From positions 1 through 55,853 of the IMG/VR virus record IMGVR_UViG_3300025128_000049: 55,853 nt of DNA, one strand, 5' to 3'. The notes beneath the pieces are model-generated. The model did not search any database. It was not told the origin of the DNA and saw only the letters and a program-made list of their open reading frames with translations. The stretch is from a virus. Positions within the stretch are counted from its first letter, which is position 1, and each line of letters begins with the position of its first letter. Below, one piece after another: positions 32,717 to 40,847 of this stretch. Position numbers and translations under genes: made by a program.

Positions 32717-32735
32717 AGGAGATGAAGAAAAATGG
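32717..32735 (+). promoter_or_regulatory. RBS repeat and TATA-like tract before decoration gene
   Basis: AGGAGATGAAGAAAAATGG matches the capsid-gene leader at 18 of 19 positions. Just upstream, GAATATATAC (32707-32716) resembles a TATA box. Together they suggest independent, strong expression of the next gene, although promoter use is not shown. Confidence 0.55.
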
Positions 32736-33124
32736 CAGAAACATTAGTAGCAACAGCAGCAGGAAGCGCAGTAGCAACCCTAATCGGGGCATGGGAACTC
32801 AGAGCGGGCTCTCATGACACAACAGAATGGCTTGACGGAGCAGCAGATGTTCAATATCCGGGCGGAGGTCCGGGAACTTTCCATCCATCAAACTCCGATG
32901 GGGCGACCGGATACGACCCGGCTCCCAAGATGGCTTTATTGGACGTAACATGTGCAAGCGGCACAGCGGCAGTCACACTATCTGGTGGAATATCATCTAT
33001 CCTTATGGTAATGAGTTCCCAACAAGGTGGAACAGCAGCAGTATCTAAGGTAGCAAACACAGGGCTTGTAATCACAGTCACAGGCGCTAACGCATTGCAC
33101 AACCTAATAGTGATGTATAACTGA
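32732..33124 (+). CDS. Putative capsid decoration protein, 130 aa
   Basis: The product is Ala/Gly/Thr/Ser-rich with beta-strand-like alternation and no charged clusters, typical of small decoration or head-stabilising proteins encoded after the capsid gene. The near-duplicated leader with the capsid gene indicates that it is made in large amounts. It has no tag. The family is not identified; a head fibre or stabiliser is the best reading. Confidence 0.6.
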   Translation: MAETLVATAAGSAVATLIGAWELRAGSHDTTEWLDGAADVQYPGGGPGTFHPSNSDGATGYDPAPKMALLDVTCASGTAAVTLSGGISSILMVMSSQQGGTAAVSKVANTGLVITVTGANALHNLIVMYN

Positions 33125-33133
33125 GGTGGGTGA

Positions 33134-33601
33134 ATGCCTACCGTAACCTATGCAGGCAAGTGGTATTCTCGTGCTGGACGCGACCCATCCATAGGCGAAT
33201 GGATACGTGGAAGCAGAAGAACCGTCTCCCAATCTTGGTTGGATGAGAACAGGCATTGGTTACTCAAGGACGATTATATCATTGAGGGCGACGAAGCACC
33301 GCATTCAGATGCGGGCAATGATGGCATTCCTGACAGCCAATGGAGAAAAGCCGACATTATGGCTTGGCTCGACAATAACGGAATACCAATTAGCGGTGGT
33401 TACAAGACCAAGAGTTCTCTTCTCTCTTTAGTGGAAGAGGCTTTAAGTCCGGCCCCTGTCGAAGAGCCAGTAGTCGAAGCAGCAGAAGTTGTAGAATCAA
33501 TAGCGGAAGAACCAGTAGTGGAAGAAGCAGTAGTTGAACCAGTAGTGGAAGAGCCAGTTGTTGAGGAAGCAGTAGCAGAAGACGAAACGGAAATGGAGTG
33601 A
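33134..33601 (+). CDS. HeH/SAP-like protein with acidic repeats
   Basis: The 155-residue product begins with a short strand-rich part, then a HeH/SAP/LEM-like helix-extended loop-helix segment (about 68-102; W-R-K-A-D-I-M-A-W-L-D-N-N-G-I, then K-T-K-S-S-L-L-S-L-V-E). The last 50 residues are a repetitive Glu/Val/Pro tract (E-E-P-V-V-E units). A preceding GAGGTG supports the start. HeH/SAP folds bind DNA or capsid partners; similar small proteins occur near head-completion genes of tailed phages. A partner with a SAP domain lies at 40838. Confidence 0.65.
   Translation: MPTVTYAGKWYSRAGRDPSIGEWIRGSRRTVSQSWLDENRHWLLKDDYIIEGDEAPHSDAGNDGIPDSQWRKADIMAWLDNNGIPISGGYKTKSSLLSLVEEALSPAPVEEPVVEAAEVVESIAEEPVVEEAVVEPVVEEPVVEEAVAEDETEME
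33505..33590. repeat. Acidic Glu-Pro-Val coding repeat
   Basis: Imperfect tandem units of the type GAAGARCCAGTAGT/GTGGAAGAAG encode the E-E-P-V-V-E runs at the C-terminus of the HeH-like protein. The repeat is coding and likely variable in length by slippage. Confidence 0.55.
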
Positions 33602-33607
33602 TAAATT

Positions 33608-33883
33608 ATGGCATTTAGTAACACAACAGACACAAGAACACACGTAATGGGTGACCTAATGATGGTTACTGGAACATGGAATGCAGCAAGCGTAGACACT
33701 GGAACAATAGTCACAGGACTATCTGAGATACTTGCTGGAAACGTCATTGGTGATACCGAAGACAACACAGGTGGTGGAGTAGACGGAGCATTCGCTATCG
33801 TTACAACCGCTGCACCGGGTTCCCTAACAATAGATTGCGTCAGTGGAAACACTGGTAAGTGGTGGGCATTGGGTAAGCGCTGA
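33608..33883 (+). CDS. Small structural protein, 91 aa
   Basis: The 91-residue product is beta-rich with many Thr, Ala and Gly residues (G-T-W-N-A-A-S-V-D-T-G-T near the start) and a short basic end. Position next to the decoration-type gene suggests another minor or decoration capsid protein. No family is recognised. Confidence 0.55.
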   Translation: MAFSNTTDTRTHVMGDLMMVTGTWNAASVDTGTIVTGLSEILAGNVIGDTEDNTGGGVDGAFAIVTTAAPGSLTIDCVSGNTGKWWALGKR

Positions 33884-33900
33884 AACAGGCGGTGACCTAA

Positions 33901-34098
33901 ATGGCTAACCTAACACTAAAGTTTGCAGTTATCGGCCCGATAGCCCCGAAGGATTTTTCCACTGAGGCTAAGGCAGAAACAGCATTGGCGGCAGCATATA
34001 CTACGATTACTGATGCTGCATCTACGTCATCATTAGTGGCATCTGAGCCAGTTATTATTCTTGGAAATGTGTTTCTTGTTCTCACATACTATGCATGA
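33901..34098 (+). CDS. Small hydrophobic-beta protein, 65 aa
   Basis: The 65-residue product follows GGTGA (33890s) and is Ala/Thr-rich with a hydrophobic C-terminal strand (V-I-I-L-G-N-V-F-L-V-L-T). No domain is recognised. It is in a run of small genes between the capsid and neck modules and may be a structural protein. Confidence 0.5.
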   Translation: MANLTLKFAVIGPIAPKDFSTEAKAETALAAAYTTITDAASTSSLVASEPVIILGNVFLVLTYYA

Positions 34099-34113
34099 AG
34101 GTGGTGTTTGTGG

Positions 34114-34413
34114 ATGTCCAAGTTCGAGTTACAAACACTTGATATTGACGACATCAGCAGAGCAGCCAAGCAAAATGTTCGTGCAGACATTAAATACGAC
34201 AACCAGAAAATCAATACCGATGCCCCACTAAAGGGCATCACTAAGAAGCAGAGAGCAAGAACTTCTGATATCGCAGACATACTCGATATTGGTGCAGGCA
34301 CACGTTGTGCACACTGCGGTATGCTTCATTTCTTATGGCGAGCCACTTGTGGTGGTTGCGAAAGGCCTATGGAATATAACCTCGGAAGCCGTAATGAGGG
34401 GGCGAGGCTATGA
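34114..34413 (+). CDS. Zinc-ribbon protein, 99 aa
   Basis: I start at the ATG at 34114, which follows AAGGTGGTG, instead of the upstream TTG. The product has a polar N-terminal half and a C-terminal zinc ribbon (R-C-A-H-C near residue 66-70 and C-G-G-C about 14 residues later). It overlaps the following tagged gene by four bases. Role unknown; zinc ribbons are common in this genome. Confidence 0.6.
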   Translation: MSKFELQTLDIDDISRAAKQNVRADIKYDNQKINTDAPLKGITKKQRARTSDIADILDIGAGTRCAHCGMLHFLWRATCGGCERPMEYNLGSRNEGARL

Positions 34414-35294
34414 ATGAGTTTGACTTAGCGTGGAGTGTCTTGAAAGGACTCCCAGAACAGCAGATGGATGAGGGTGGCTATGCGAGAGTGCAGAGACGTG
34501 GAAGTTTGCCTAAGCAAATAGACATGTCAATGCGAGGTATAGGGCCAGCAAGAATGAAAAACTTTGGTCAAGAGATTAACGAATTGGCAGATAATTACGA
34601 TATTGACGAGATGATGAATCGTAATGCAAGCATGGAGGCTGCTGAATCAGAAGCCCAAGAGGAAGAAGACAGTAGATTATCAAGAGGGCAAATGCCTCCA
34701 GAGCAATATAACATCTGGCGAGAGAGGATGCATAGTATGATGCCTCAAAAGCCTGCTCCCGGTAAGGAGTTTGAGAATAGGCGCTCATGGAGTTATCATT
34801 CTGGTAGAGGAGAGAGAACACCCCTCAGTAGAGATGTTCAAGGTCAAGAGAAACTTAGCGATGAAGAGGCTTTCTACAGTGATTTAGATTGGCCGAAACG
34901 CGGTGCAAGGGTGATTACTGGTGAGCCAATGGATATTGCATTCCAATTACTCAAGGATTCTGCTAAAGCACGAGATGGTAGTCCGTTTGCCTTTCCTAAA
35001 AGAGATGACCCAAATTACAATCCATATGACCAGATGTCCCAAGACTTGTCGAATTACCCAAAACCAAGATATGGCGATTATCTGAAAAGAAAGGCCAATA
35101 AGCCTTTACCAGATTATATCACACAACAAAGGATGAACCCTATGTCTAAGGTGAATCCGAATGTTCCTGAACATTTCCAACCTCCGCCGCCTCCACCTAT
35201 GGACCCTTCATGGACTCCTGAAGCAATAGCAAGAATCAATGCTCAGAATGATAAGGCGAGAAAAGAACTTTCTGGTGAGGGTGGGGGTTACTGA
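34410..35294 (+). CDS. Doubly tagged putative cargo protein, 294 aa
   Basis: The product opens M-N-E-F-D-L-A-W-S-V-L-K-G (tag, Lys12) and carries an internal G-E-P-M-D-I-A-F-Q-L-L-K-D at 171-183. Cleavage at both would give segments of about 170 and 112 residues. The first is Glu/Arg/Met-rich and helical; the second is Pro/Tyr-rich with a proline run near the end. No domain is recognised. The internal Met also follows a purine-rich site. It lies in the neck region, far from the first tagged block, so tagged genes are scattered through structural modules. Confidence 0.7.
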   Translation: MNEFDLAWSVLKGLPEQQMDEGGYARVQRRGSLPKQIDMSMRGIGPARMKNFGQEINELADNYDIDEMMNRNASMEAAESEAQEEEDSRLSRGQMPPEQYNIWRERMHSMMPQKPAPGKEFENRRSWSYHSGRGERTPLSRDVQGQEKLSDEEAFYSDLDWPKRGARVITGEPMDIAFQLLKDSAKARDGSPFAFPKRDDPNYNPYDQMSQDLSNYPKPRYGDYLKRKANKPLPDYITQQRMNPMSKVNPNVPEHFQPPPPPPMDPSWTPEAIARINAQNDKARKELSGEGGGY

Positions 35295-35295
35295 A

Positions 35296-35625
35296 ATGAC
35301 CGCATTTGACAAGGCTTGGGCCATCTTGAAAGAGAAGAAAGAGAAACAGCACCTCCATTGGATGGGGCCGGACTACAAGAAAACCCCCGTTGGATGGATA
35401 AATGGTCATGGGCCATATATCAATCTTCACGAACATCCTGATTATCCACACGGTTTTCATCAAACCGTTTCCGGTCATGAAGAAAAAGGCCCACTACCGT
35501 GGAAGAATCATGAAATCGTAGACGGTGAAGTGCGAGAAAAAGACCGAAGCGGCCCAGTGCCCGGACTACCGGGTATGTTTTTCGATGCTCAAGGTAATTT
35601 GACGAATCAAATGGAGGGACAGTAA
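35296..35625 (+). CDS. Tagged putative cargo protein, 109 aa
   Basis: I use the ATG at 35296, giving M-T-A-F-D-K-A-W-A-I-L-K-E (tag, Lys12); the longer frame from 35239 lies inside the previous gene. After the tag come a basic stretch and a His/Pro/Gly-rich body (H-L-H-W, H-E-H-P, H-G-F-H) ending in an acidic tail. The histidines could bind metal. No family is recognised. It overlaps the next gene by one base. Confidence 0.65.
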   Translation: MTAFDKAWAILKEKKEKQHLHWMGPDYKKTPVGWINGHGPYINLHEHPDYPHGFHQTVSGHEEKGPLPWKNHEIVDGEVREKDRSGPVPGLPGMFFDAQGNLTNQMEGQ

Positions 35626-36062
35626 TGACCGCATTCAACAAGGCTTGGTCAGTTCTCAAGTATCGTCGGGGAATGCCTTACGGCCGAAAGCGCAACAACC
35701 CCGTTCAGAATACACCGGTTGAGAATACGCCGGTTGAGAATACGCCGGTTGAGAATACACCGGATGGGAATATGGGTTTAGATAGCGAAGAAGGAGGGCC
35801 ATACATGAGAACGCCTTCAACCCGAAGTGCTCTTGCCGATATTTATGGTAGAAAAGAAGGAACAATTGGTGGGCCTAATACTTCAGACTTAGCCCCCAAG
35901 TTCAATCCATTTCATCCAACATACCAATTCAATCCTTTGAGGGGTGGCGATGCTGGTAGAATGGTGACTGCTTATGAAATAGACCCAAGAATACAAGGTT
36001 ATACAAAACCTAAATCAAAACTCGACCAACCAAGAAGACCAGAAAGTGTAGGTGTTCAATAA
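35625..36062 (+). CDS. Tagged protein with VENTP repeats, 145 aa
   Basis: The product starts M-T-A-F-N-K-A-W-S-V-L-K-Y (tag, Lys12), then a Arg/Lys-rich region and a run of V-E-N-T-P repeats before a Pro/Gly/Arg-rich body. No known domain. The repeat unit is 15 bases and listed separately. It overlaps the start of the head-tail connector by one base. The 13-base opening is nearly identical to that of its neighbour at 35296, suggesting recent duplication of the tag alone. Confidence 0.6.
   Translation: MTAFNKAWSVLKYRRGMPYGRKRNNPVQNTPVENTPVENTPVENTPDGNMGLDSEEGGPYMRTPSTRSALADIYGRKEGTIGGPNTSDLAPKFNPFHPTYQFNPLRGGDAGRMVTAYEIDPRIQGYTKPKSKLDQPRRPESVGVQ
35701..35775. repeat. 15-bp tandem coding repeat (VENTP)
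   Basis: Five 15-base units run from 35701 to 35775; the middle three (35716-35760) are near-identical (CGGTTGAGAATACGC type) and the outer two are diverged. They encode V-E-N-T-P repeats and should be prone to length change. Confidence 0.8.
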
Positions 36063-37630
36063 TGCCACAAGTATTCAGTCCCGGTGAAGGCGAAACAAGA
36101 CCTCTTGACCCCACAGCAGTCGTCTACACCACAGCACAGAAAGTTGCAGACCTACTCGATATGGGGCCGCAAGATGCTGTCGCAGTCAGTGCTGACTCTG
36201 AGTCTGATAGAGTATATGTGACGGGCGCCGATTACAGAAATATCGGATTTTCAGTAGGCGATACAATTCTCATTTACAGCGATGCGCAAGCATTGGGAAT
36301 AGAGAAGACAATTACATCTATTGCCGAAGGAGGGACCAATGGAGTAGCCCTATACTTTACAGGGTCATTCTCAACTTCAGATTACCAAGCGGTAGATGAT
36401 ACATATGTGCAAAATCTGGCATCATTCACCAATGGAAGAACTCGTGGTATGACTAAGGCCAAGGTTGAGGAAGTCATTCTTCGTATGCAGGACCACATAG
36501 ACAATAGAACTCACAATGCATGGAGACCGTATCTTGTTAATGCGGAATACATCAATTTCGATACTTACAAGCCATATCGTCGTCGATACTATACTGACTA
36601 CGTCGGCACTTCTCCACTTCTCTTCAGAAATGTTCAGCAGATACTTCGATTGGAGTTGTGGCAAGGAGATGACTACCGAGAGATAGGTGCAGCAGAGGCA
36701 AGAATCACACTGCCGGACAATGTGCGAGACCTCTCCGGTTCCATAGTCGTTTCACCCGGCAATGGGAGCGTCGGTGTCCTCTCAATCGGCAGTAGCACTG
36801 CGAATTGGCGAGCAGACTTCGATAAGGCAACTTCTGCTCAGAATCTGGCTGACCTAATCAATAAAGAAGACAGAGTAGGAAAGACCGTAGTGGATTTTGC
36901 GCCTACATTTATTCTTGAGGGCAATACGGCTAATGTCGCAGTTCACAATGAGTTTCTTGCTTCGGCTAATTCCGATTATGGGACAGGCATCGTCAAGATA
37001 ACCAGTATGAGAGATACAAAGGGAGGAGAGACTTGCACAATCGTCGCCACTGATAGTGACATAGATATTAGTCAGACCAGTAGTTCAACGGCTACATTCA
37101 GTAACCTCTCTTCCACAACTATCAACGTAGATACTACAAGTGGATTTGCGGAAACAGGTGTTGTCGTTGATGCGAGTGGCGACGTCTTTCGTTATACAGG
37201 AAAAACTGCCACGTCCTTCACTGGATGTGTGATTGTAGTAGGCTCTGCTCTTTCTGATATAGCGGGGGTTCTCACTCAACACCAGTTACAGATAGACCTC
37301 CAAGGCGGTAGTTCAAGCGGAGACAAGGGCAGACTGCGAGACTGGTGGCTCGACCACGAGATGGGCATCATATACTTCAACAACTCATATCCATTCTTTG
37401 AGTGGAATGCAATCAAGACATCTTACATCTATGGTGAGCGCTATGTGGATAAGGGTATAGAGGATATCTGCACTAAGTTGGTAGCAATTGATTTATTGAT
37501 GAATGATGACCGTAGCGTTCTCATACCGGAAGGAACACAGAATGTGGACTTGGCATCTAAGATTCAACTCTATCGAGCAGATGTAGACCGCGTTTTCGCA
37601 CGATATATTGAGGTGGTCGTCTTTGGGTGA
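36062..37630 (+). CDS. Putative head-tail connector (neck) protein
   Basis: The 522-residue product begins K-V-A-D-L-L-D-M around residue 27, typical of head-tail adaptor helices, and has a long C-terminal part (Y-V-D-K-G-I-E-D-I-C-T-K-L-V-A-I-D-L-L-M) in the style of gp6-like connectors. The middle is a beta-rich insertion with Ser/Thr repeats (about 200-400). It sits between head genes and the tail-terminator-like gene, as expected of a connector. The large insertion could be an exposed collar domain. Assignment rests on gene order and the helical ends. Confidence 0.55.
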   Translation: MPQVFSPGEGETRPLDPTAVVYTTAQKVADLLDMGPQDAVAVSADSESDRVYVTGADYRNIGFSVGDTILIYSDAQALGIEKTITSIAEGGTNGVALYFTGSFSTSDYQAVDDTYVQNLASFTNGRTRGMTKAKVEEVILRMQDHIDNRTHNAWRPYLVNAEYINFDTYKPYRRRYYTDYVGTSPLLFRNVQQILRLELWQGDDYREIGAAEARITLPDNVRDLSGSIVVSPGNGSVGVLSIGSSTANWRADFDKATSAQNLADLINKEDRVGKTVVDFAPTFILEGNTANVAVHNEFLASANSDYGTGIVKITSMRDTKGGETCTIVATDSDIDISQTSSSTATFSNLSSTTINVDTTSGFAETGVVVDASGDVFRYTGKTATSFTGCVIVVGSALSDIAGVLTQHQLQIDLQGGSSSGDKGRLRDWWLDHEMGIIYFNNSYPFFEWNAIKTSYIYGERYVDKGIEDICTKLVAIDLLMNDDRSVLIPEGTQNVDLASKIQLYRADVDRVFARYIEVVVFG

Positions 37631-37928
37631 TGATACCGAACGAATAGTCTACGATGAGTGGAAAGAAGTGATTGAGAAGGAGTTCACTCAAGCAGAAACT
37701 CAAGCGGAATTACGTAAGGGCGTTATAGAAGGTTCTACGCAGTATCACGATTTAGTAAAGTCTCAAGAGGAGAATCCTGATATTGTGGATAGACGTATGC
37801 TAACTGAATCGCCTATATTGACTGAGCAGAAACTTAGGTTCAATGGTAATTCAGTATTACCAGATTGGGACGCTCATGATAAAGCAAGGAGGAAGAAGAA
37901 ATGGTTGCCACCTTCAAAGAAGGAATAG
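37623..37928 (+). CDS. Small neck-region protein
   Basis: I prefer the TTG at 37623, which follows AGGTGGT; an earlier TTG at 37608 is also open. The product (about 101 residues) is charged and helical, with a very basic C-terminus (K-A-R-R-K-K-K-W). It overlaps both neighbours. It may be a head-completion protein; no family is recognised. Confidence 0.55.
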   Translation: MGDDTERIVYDEWKEVIEKEFTQAETQAELRKGVIEGSTQYHDLVKSQEENPDIVDRRMLTESPILTEQKLRFNGNSVLPDWDAHDKARRKKKWLPPSKKE

Positions 37929-38350
37929 ATGTCATTTTGGATGTCCTCAAGGACAATTGGAATAGGGCAAATACGAGCAACTACAAGCCTATTATCATTG
38001 ATATTGCCGATGTGACGCCTGAGCGAGGTAAGCGTCTTGACCTTGATAGGTCGGACTATATTCTCGTTTTCGAGACAGCACATAACGAAGAACTACCTGA
38101 GATGCTCTACGATTTCGTCACAACCAGAATCAATATCACGGTGGATATGCGGACTACGAGAAATCGTAGGCAACTTAAGGAGATGGAAAACGAGTTGAGG
38201 CGGTGCATTCATCTGAAGAGAAAGGGCGATGGCGTTAATTTCGATAGGTTAGTATACAAAACACGCACGGATTTGTCCGATAGGAGCAAGAAATTGTTCA
38301 GAATGACCTTCCAGATAGAAGTAGTTATCTTTGCAGAACCAATCCCATGA
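37901..38350 (+). CDS. Putative tail terminator / completion protein
   Basis: The ATG at 37901 follows AAGGAGG. The 149-residue product has an N-terminal helix (I-D-V-I-L-D-V-L-K-D-N-W) and alternating strands and a helix, in the arrangement of small neck proteins such as tail terminators, right before the tail-tube gene. The fold is inferred from position and pattern; no catalytic or binding motif is expected. Confidence 0.5.
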   Translation: MVATFKEGIDVILDVLKDNWNRANTSNYKPIIIDIADVTPERGKRLDLDRSDYILVFETAHNEELPEMLYDFVTTRINITVDMRTTRNRRQLKEMENELRRCIHLKRKGDGVNFDRLVYKTRTDLSDRSKKLFRMTFQIEVVIFAEPIP

Positions 38351-38364
38351 GGTGAGAGAGAGCC

Positions 38365-40626
38365 ATGCCGTCCACAGTCTACAAGGGTGATTTAACAGAA
38401 GTGACCTTTGGTCACGAGACTGGTTTGACTTTGAATCATGGTTATGCGGGGTCTAATTTCAAGTTCACAGCATCTTTTGACCCGAATGTTCCTGCACCCG
38501 CTAATGCACCACATCAGAATCTCACTAAGGATACCAGTGTGATTGTCTTTGATAGTGGTGCGGCTAATACTCCGGTGAATAGCGGAATCCTTCGTTATCC
38601 CAATGGGATGCTTGTAGGCAGTAAGGTGACCTTCTCAATAGGTTCGACCAGTCCTAATTGGAGCACCGATGATGATTATTCTGTAACTGGTAGGACATAT
38701 ACCATCATCAAGCAGGAAGTCGCAAATGATACGAATAGCCAAAATAACAACAAGACTGAGATTACAGTCACTCCTGCGTTGAAAACGGACCATACTACTG
38801 CTGACAAAGACTCAAAGGCTGGAGATACCATGTATATTCACTCCTTCACTACGCCGACAATAGATGTCAGTATGGTTCATAATGATGCCGCTAATCTATC
38901 TGCGGAGCGTGTTCTGACTGACCAATTCGTTGGACTGGTCAGCACCATAGCCCTACCAGAGACTAAAGTAGACCTCAAGCGTTACCATGTTGTTGGCCTT
39001 GGTCGTGATGTAGCAGTGCAAGTTCCGGGTAGATATCTCAATCAAGGAGGCTCTTTCGAGTGCAACATTCACAATGGTAGATGGTTCAACTACTGCCTCG
39101 GTCAAGAGGTAGTGAAATTACATGCTAACACAAAGGAGACTGGGCAGAACACATACAATCTTCTTGGTTCAGTTAGTGCAGGCGATAATTTCTTGATGTT
39201 TGATGGAAACAGTAGTTGGCCTACGATAAATAGCGTGCAACTCGCCGTGGGCGATTACATCATTCTTGACTCTTCGACAGAGATGGTTGATGTTCAAACA
39301 TACAGAGATACTGGCGTAAATGCAACAATTTTTACAGACGCTACTTGCGATTACAACAACGACCCTACCATTACTATGAATAGCACTGCTGAGTTAATTG
39401 TCGGTATGGGCGTGTCTGGCACAGGTATCCCCAGCGGTGCAACAGTATCCAGCATAACTAATTCTACTACCTTTGAATTAAGCGCTGCTACTACTGGTGG
39501 CTCAGTTACAAATGGCACTCTAACTTTCGACCCAACATATGTTAGTGCATGGCCTAATGCAGGAGCCACACAGATATTCGATAAGGCTCTCAAAACTGAG
39601 GTTAGAAGGATAGCGGCTGTGCAACGAAATGGGGCAGAGTATTCAGTCTGGTTGGACGACTCTCTATTGTATGACCATGCAAATAATTTAGTCGTGAAGT
39701 TCGCTAAGTATCAAACAGACTCAAGCAACGGTAGTCCACATAGAGACAGTAGCACTGGCAACCTAACTCAACCCGTTGAGCATCTCTTCTTTTCTCGAAG
39801 CACAATACCATCTTTCTCAATGGAAGTGAGTATCAGAAGGCGCGATGCTGATAGCAATGAGGGAACTACAGATGGTGGAAGTGGCGATTCTAAGCAACTT
39901 ACGCGTGTTTTCCGTGGTTGTAAGGTCAAGGACTTCAGTTTGACCGCTGATACAGATGCTGCTCTAAGGCTCACTACAAACTTCGATTCTGCTCTTTGTT
40001 ATACCGATACAGGGCGCTTAGAAAGCACAAAAGGAGACAGATACGATACGCACAGGCTCTTTGAGGACACCGCTAATACTGAGGTTGAGCGAAAGAAGGC
40101 AGGTATCGAGAAGGGCACACAGAAACCGTTTATGTTCTACAATGGTTCAATAAGCGTAGCAGGAACCACATTAGGACAAGTAGTGTCCTTCACTCTAAAC
40201 GGTAAGACTGGAGTTGAGCAATTCTACACTATCAGCGGAGCAAACATAGCAGATGCGGCGACAGACCAAGTGCCCCATGCTGGAACAAGAAATCCTAAAC
40301 TCGCTGTGGAAGGTAAGACTGAGTATGACCTTGAGATGGAGATTATCGTGGATGACCCTCTTTTCTACCATAAGGTAAGGAGAGCAGTAGACCATTTCGA
40401 CGATACTGATGAGACTGCTCAAACAGATGCAGACATGATACGACTGTCTTTCGTCAAACAGGGCACTGGGGCAGACAGAGAATCTATCGACATACTAATT
40501 GATGACTATTTCATTACGGAGGCACCGCTTCCTATTCCAGAGGATAAGGGGCCAATACGCTCTGCACTCAAGATATTGCCTAAGACCTTCAAGGTCATTA
40601 GCAAGGATACAATACTACACGCGTGA
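38365..40626 (+). CDS. Putative major tail tube protein with inserted domains
   Basis: The 753-residue product precedes the chaperones and tape measure, where the tail-tube gene normally lies. The ends look like a tube protein (T-V-Y-K-G-D-L at the start; strands and E-M-E-I-I-V-D-D-P-L-F-Y near the end), while several beta domains are inserted. One, at about 323-385, has the S-G-T-G-I-P-x-G-A-x-V core and recurs in the giant tail gene (listed separately). It is long for a tube protein, so decoration domains probably project from the tail. GGTGAGAG upstream supports the start. Confidence 0.6.
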   Translation: MPSTVYKGDLTEVTFGHETGLTLNHGYAGSNFKFTASFDPNVPAPANAPHQNLTKDTSVIVFDSGAANTPVNSGILRYPNGMLVGSKVTFSIGSTSPNWSTDDDYSVTGRTYTIIKQEVANDTNSQNNNKTEITVTPALKTDHTTADKDSKAGDTMYIHSFTTPTIDVSMVHNDAANLSAERVLTDQFVGLVSTIALPETKVDLKRYHVVGLGRDVAVQVPGRYLNQGGSFECNIHNGRWFNYCLGQEVVKLHANTKETGQNTYNLLGSVSAGDNFLMFDGNSSWPTINSVQLAVGDYIILDSSTEMVDVQTYRDTGVNATIFTDATCDYNNDPTITMNSTAELIVGMGVSGTGIPSGATVSSITNSTTFELSAATTGGSVTNGTLTFDPTYVSAWPNAGATQIFDKALKTEVRRIAAVQRNGAEYSVWLDDSLLYDHANNLVVKFAKYQTDSSNGSPHRDSSTGNLTQPVEHLFFSRSTIPSFSMEVSIRRRDADSNEGTTDGGSGDSKQLTRVFRGCKVKDFSLTADTDAALRLTTNFDSALCYTDTGRLESTKGDRYDTHRLFEDTANTEVERKKAGIEKGTQKPFMFYNGSISVAGTTLGQVVSFTLNGKTGVEQFYTISGANIADAATDQVPHAGTRNPKLAVEGKTEYDLEMEIIVDDPLFYHKVRRAVDHFDDTDETAQTDADMIRLSFVKQGTGADRESIDILIDDYFITEAPLPIPEDKGPIRSALKILPKTFKVISKDTILHA
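39331..39537 (+). repeat. Shared beta domain, copy 1
   Basis: About 65 residues beginning F-T-D-A-T-C-D-Y-N-N-D-P-T and containing S-G-T-G-I-P-S-G-A-T-V-S and F-E-L-S-A match a segment of the giant tail protein at 52490-52690. The DNA also matches closely (for example around the codons for C-D-Y-N-N-D-P), so the domain has been copied within the genome relatively recently. Confidence 0.8.
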
Positions 40627-40631
40627 TTATT

Positions 40632-40847
40632 ATGACAGCATTCAACAAGGCTTGGATTTTTCTCAAAGAGTCCAGTGGCACAGGTAATACCTACGATGAA
40701 GAAGGCAAAAAGGCTCCCGGCGGTCCATATGATTGGCAAGGACTGGAGTTTGATTCACATTGTCCAAAGTGTGGTAAGGGAATCTATTGGGGCACCGATG
40801 ATTCTGCTGCTATGAGTATGATTGGGAGTTGCTTAGAATGTCTATGA
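40632..40847 (+). CDS. Tagged zinc-ribbon protein, 71 aa
   Basis: I use the ATG at 40632, giving M-T-A-F-N-K-A-W-I-F-L-K-E (tag, Lys12); the frame continues three codons upstream. After a short charged linker there is C-P-K-C near residue 47-50 and C-L-E-C at the very C-terminus, one zinc ribbon. It fits the pattern of small tagged cargo proteins, here between tail-tube and chaperone genes. It overlaps the next gene by ten bases. Confidence 0.65.
   Translation: MTAFNKAWIFLKESSGTGNTYDEEGKKAPGGPYDWQGLEFDSHCPKCGKGIYWGTDDSAAMSMIGSCLECL

Noticed and set aside
33134-33601. H-W-L-L-K-D as another tag site
   Set aside because: It lies within what looks like a folded domain near residue 41-47 and lacks the preceding D-x-A-W/F pattern, so it is likely a chance match.
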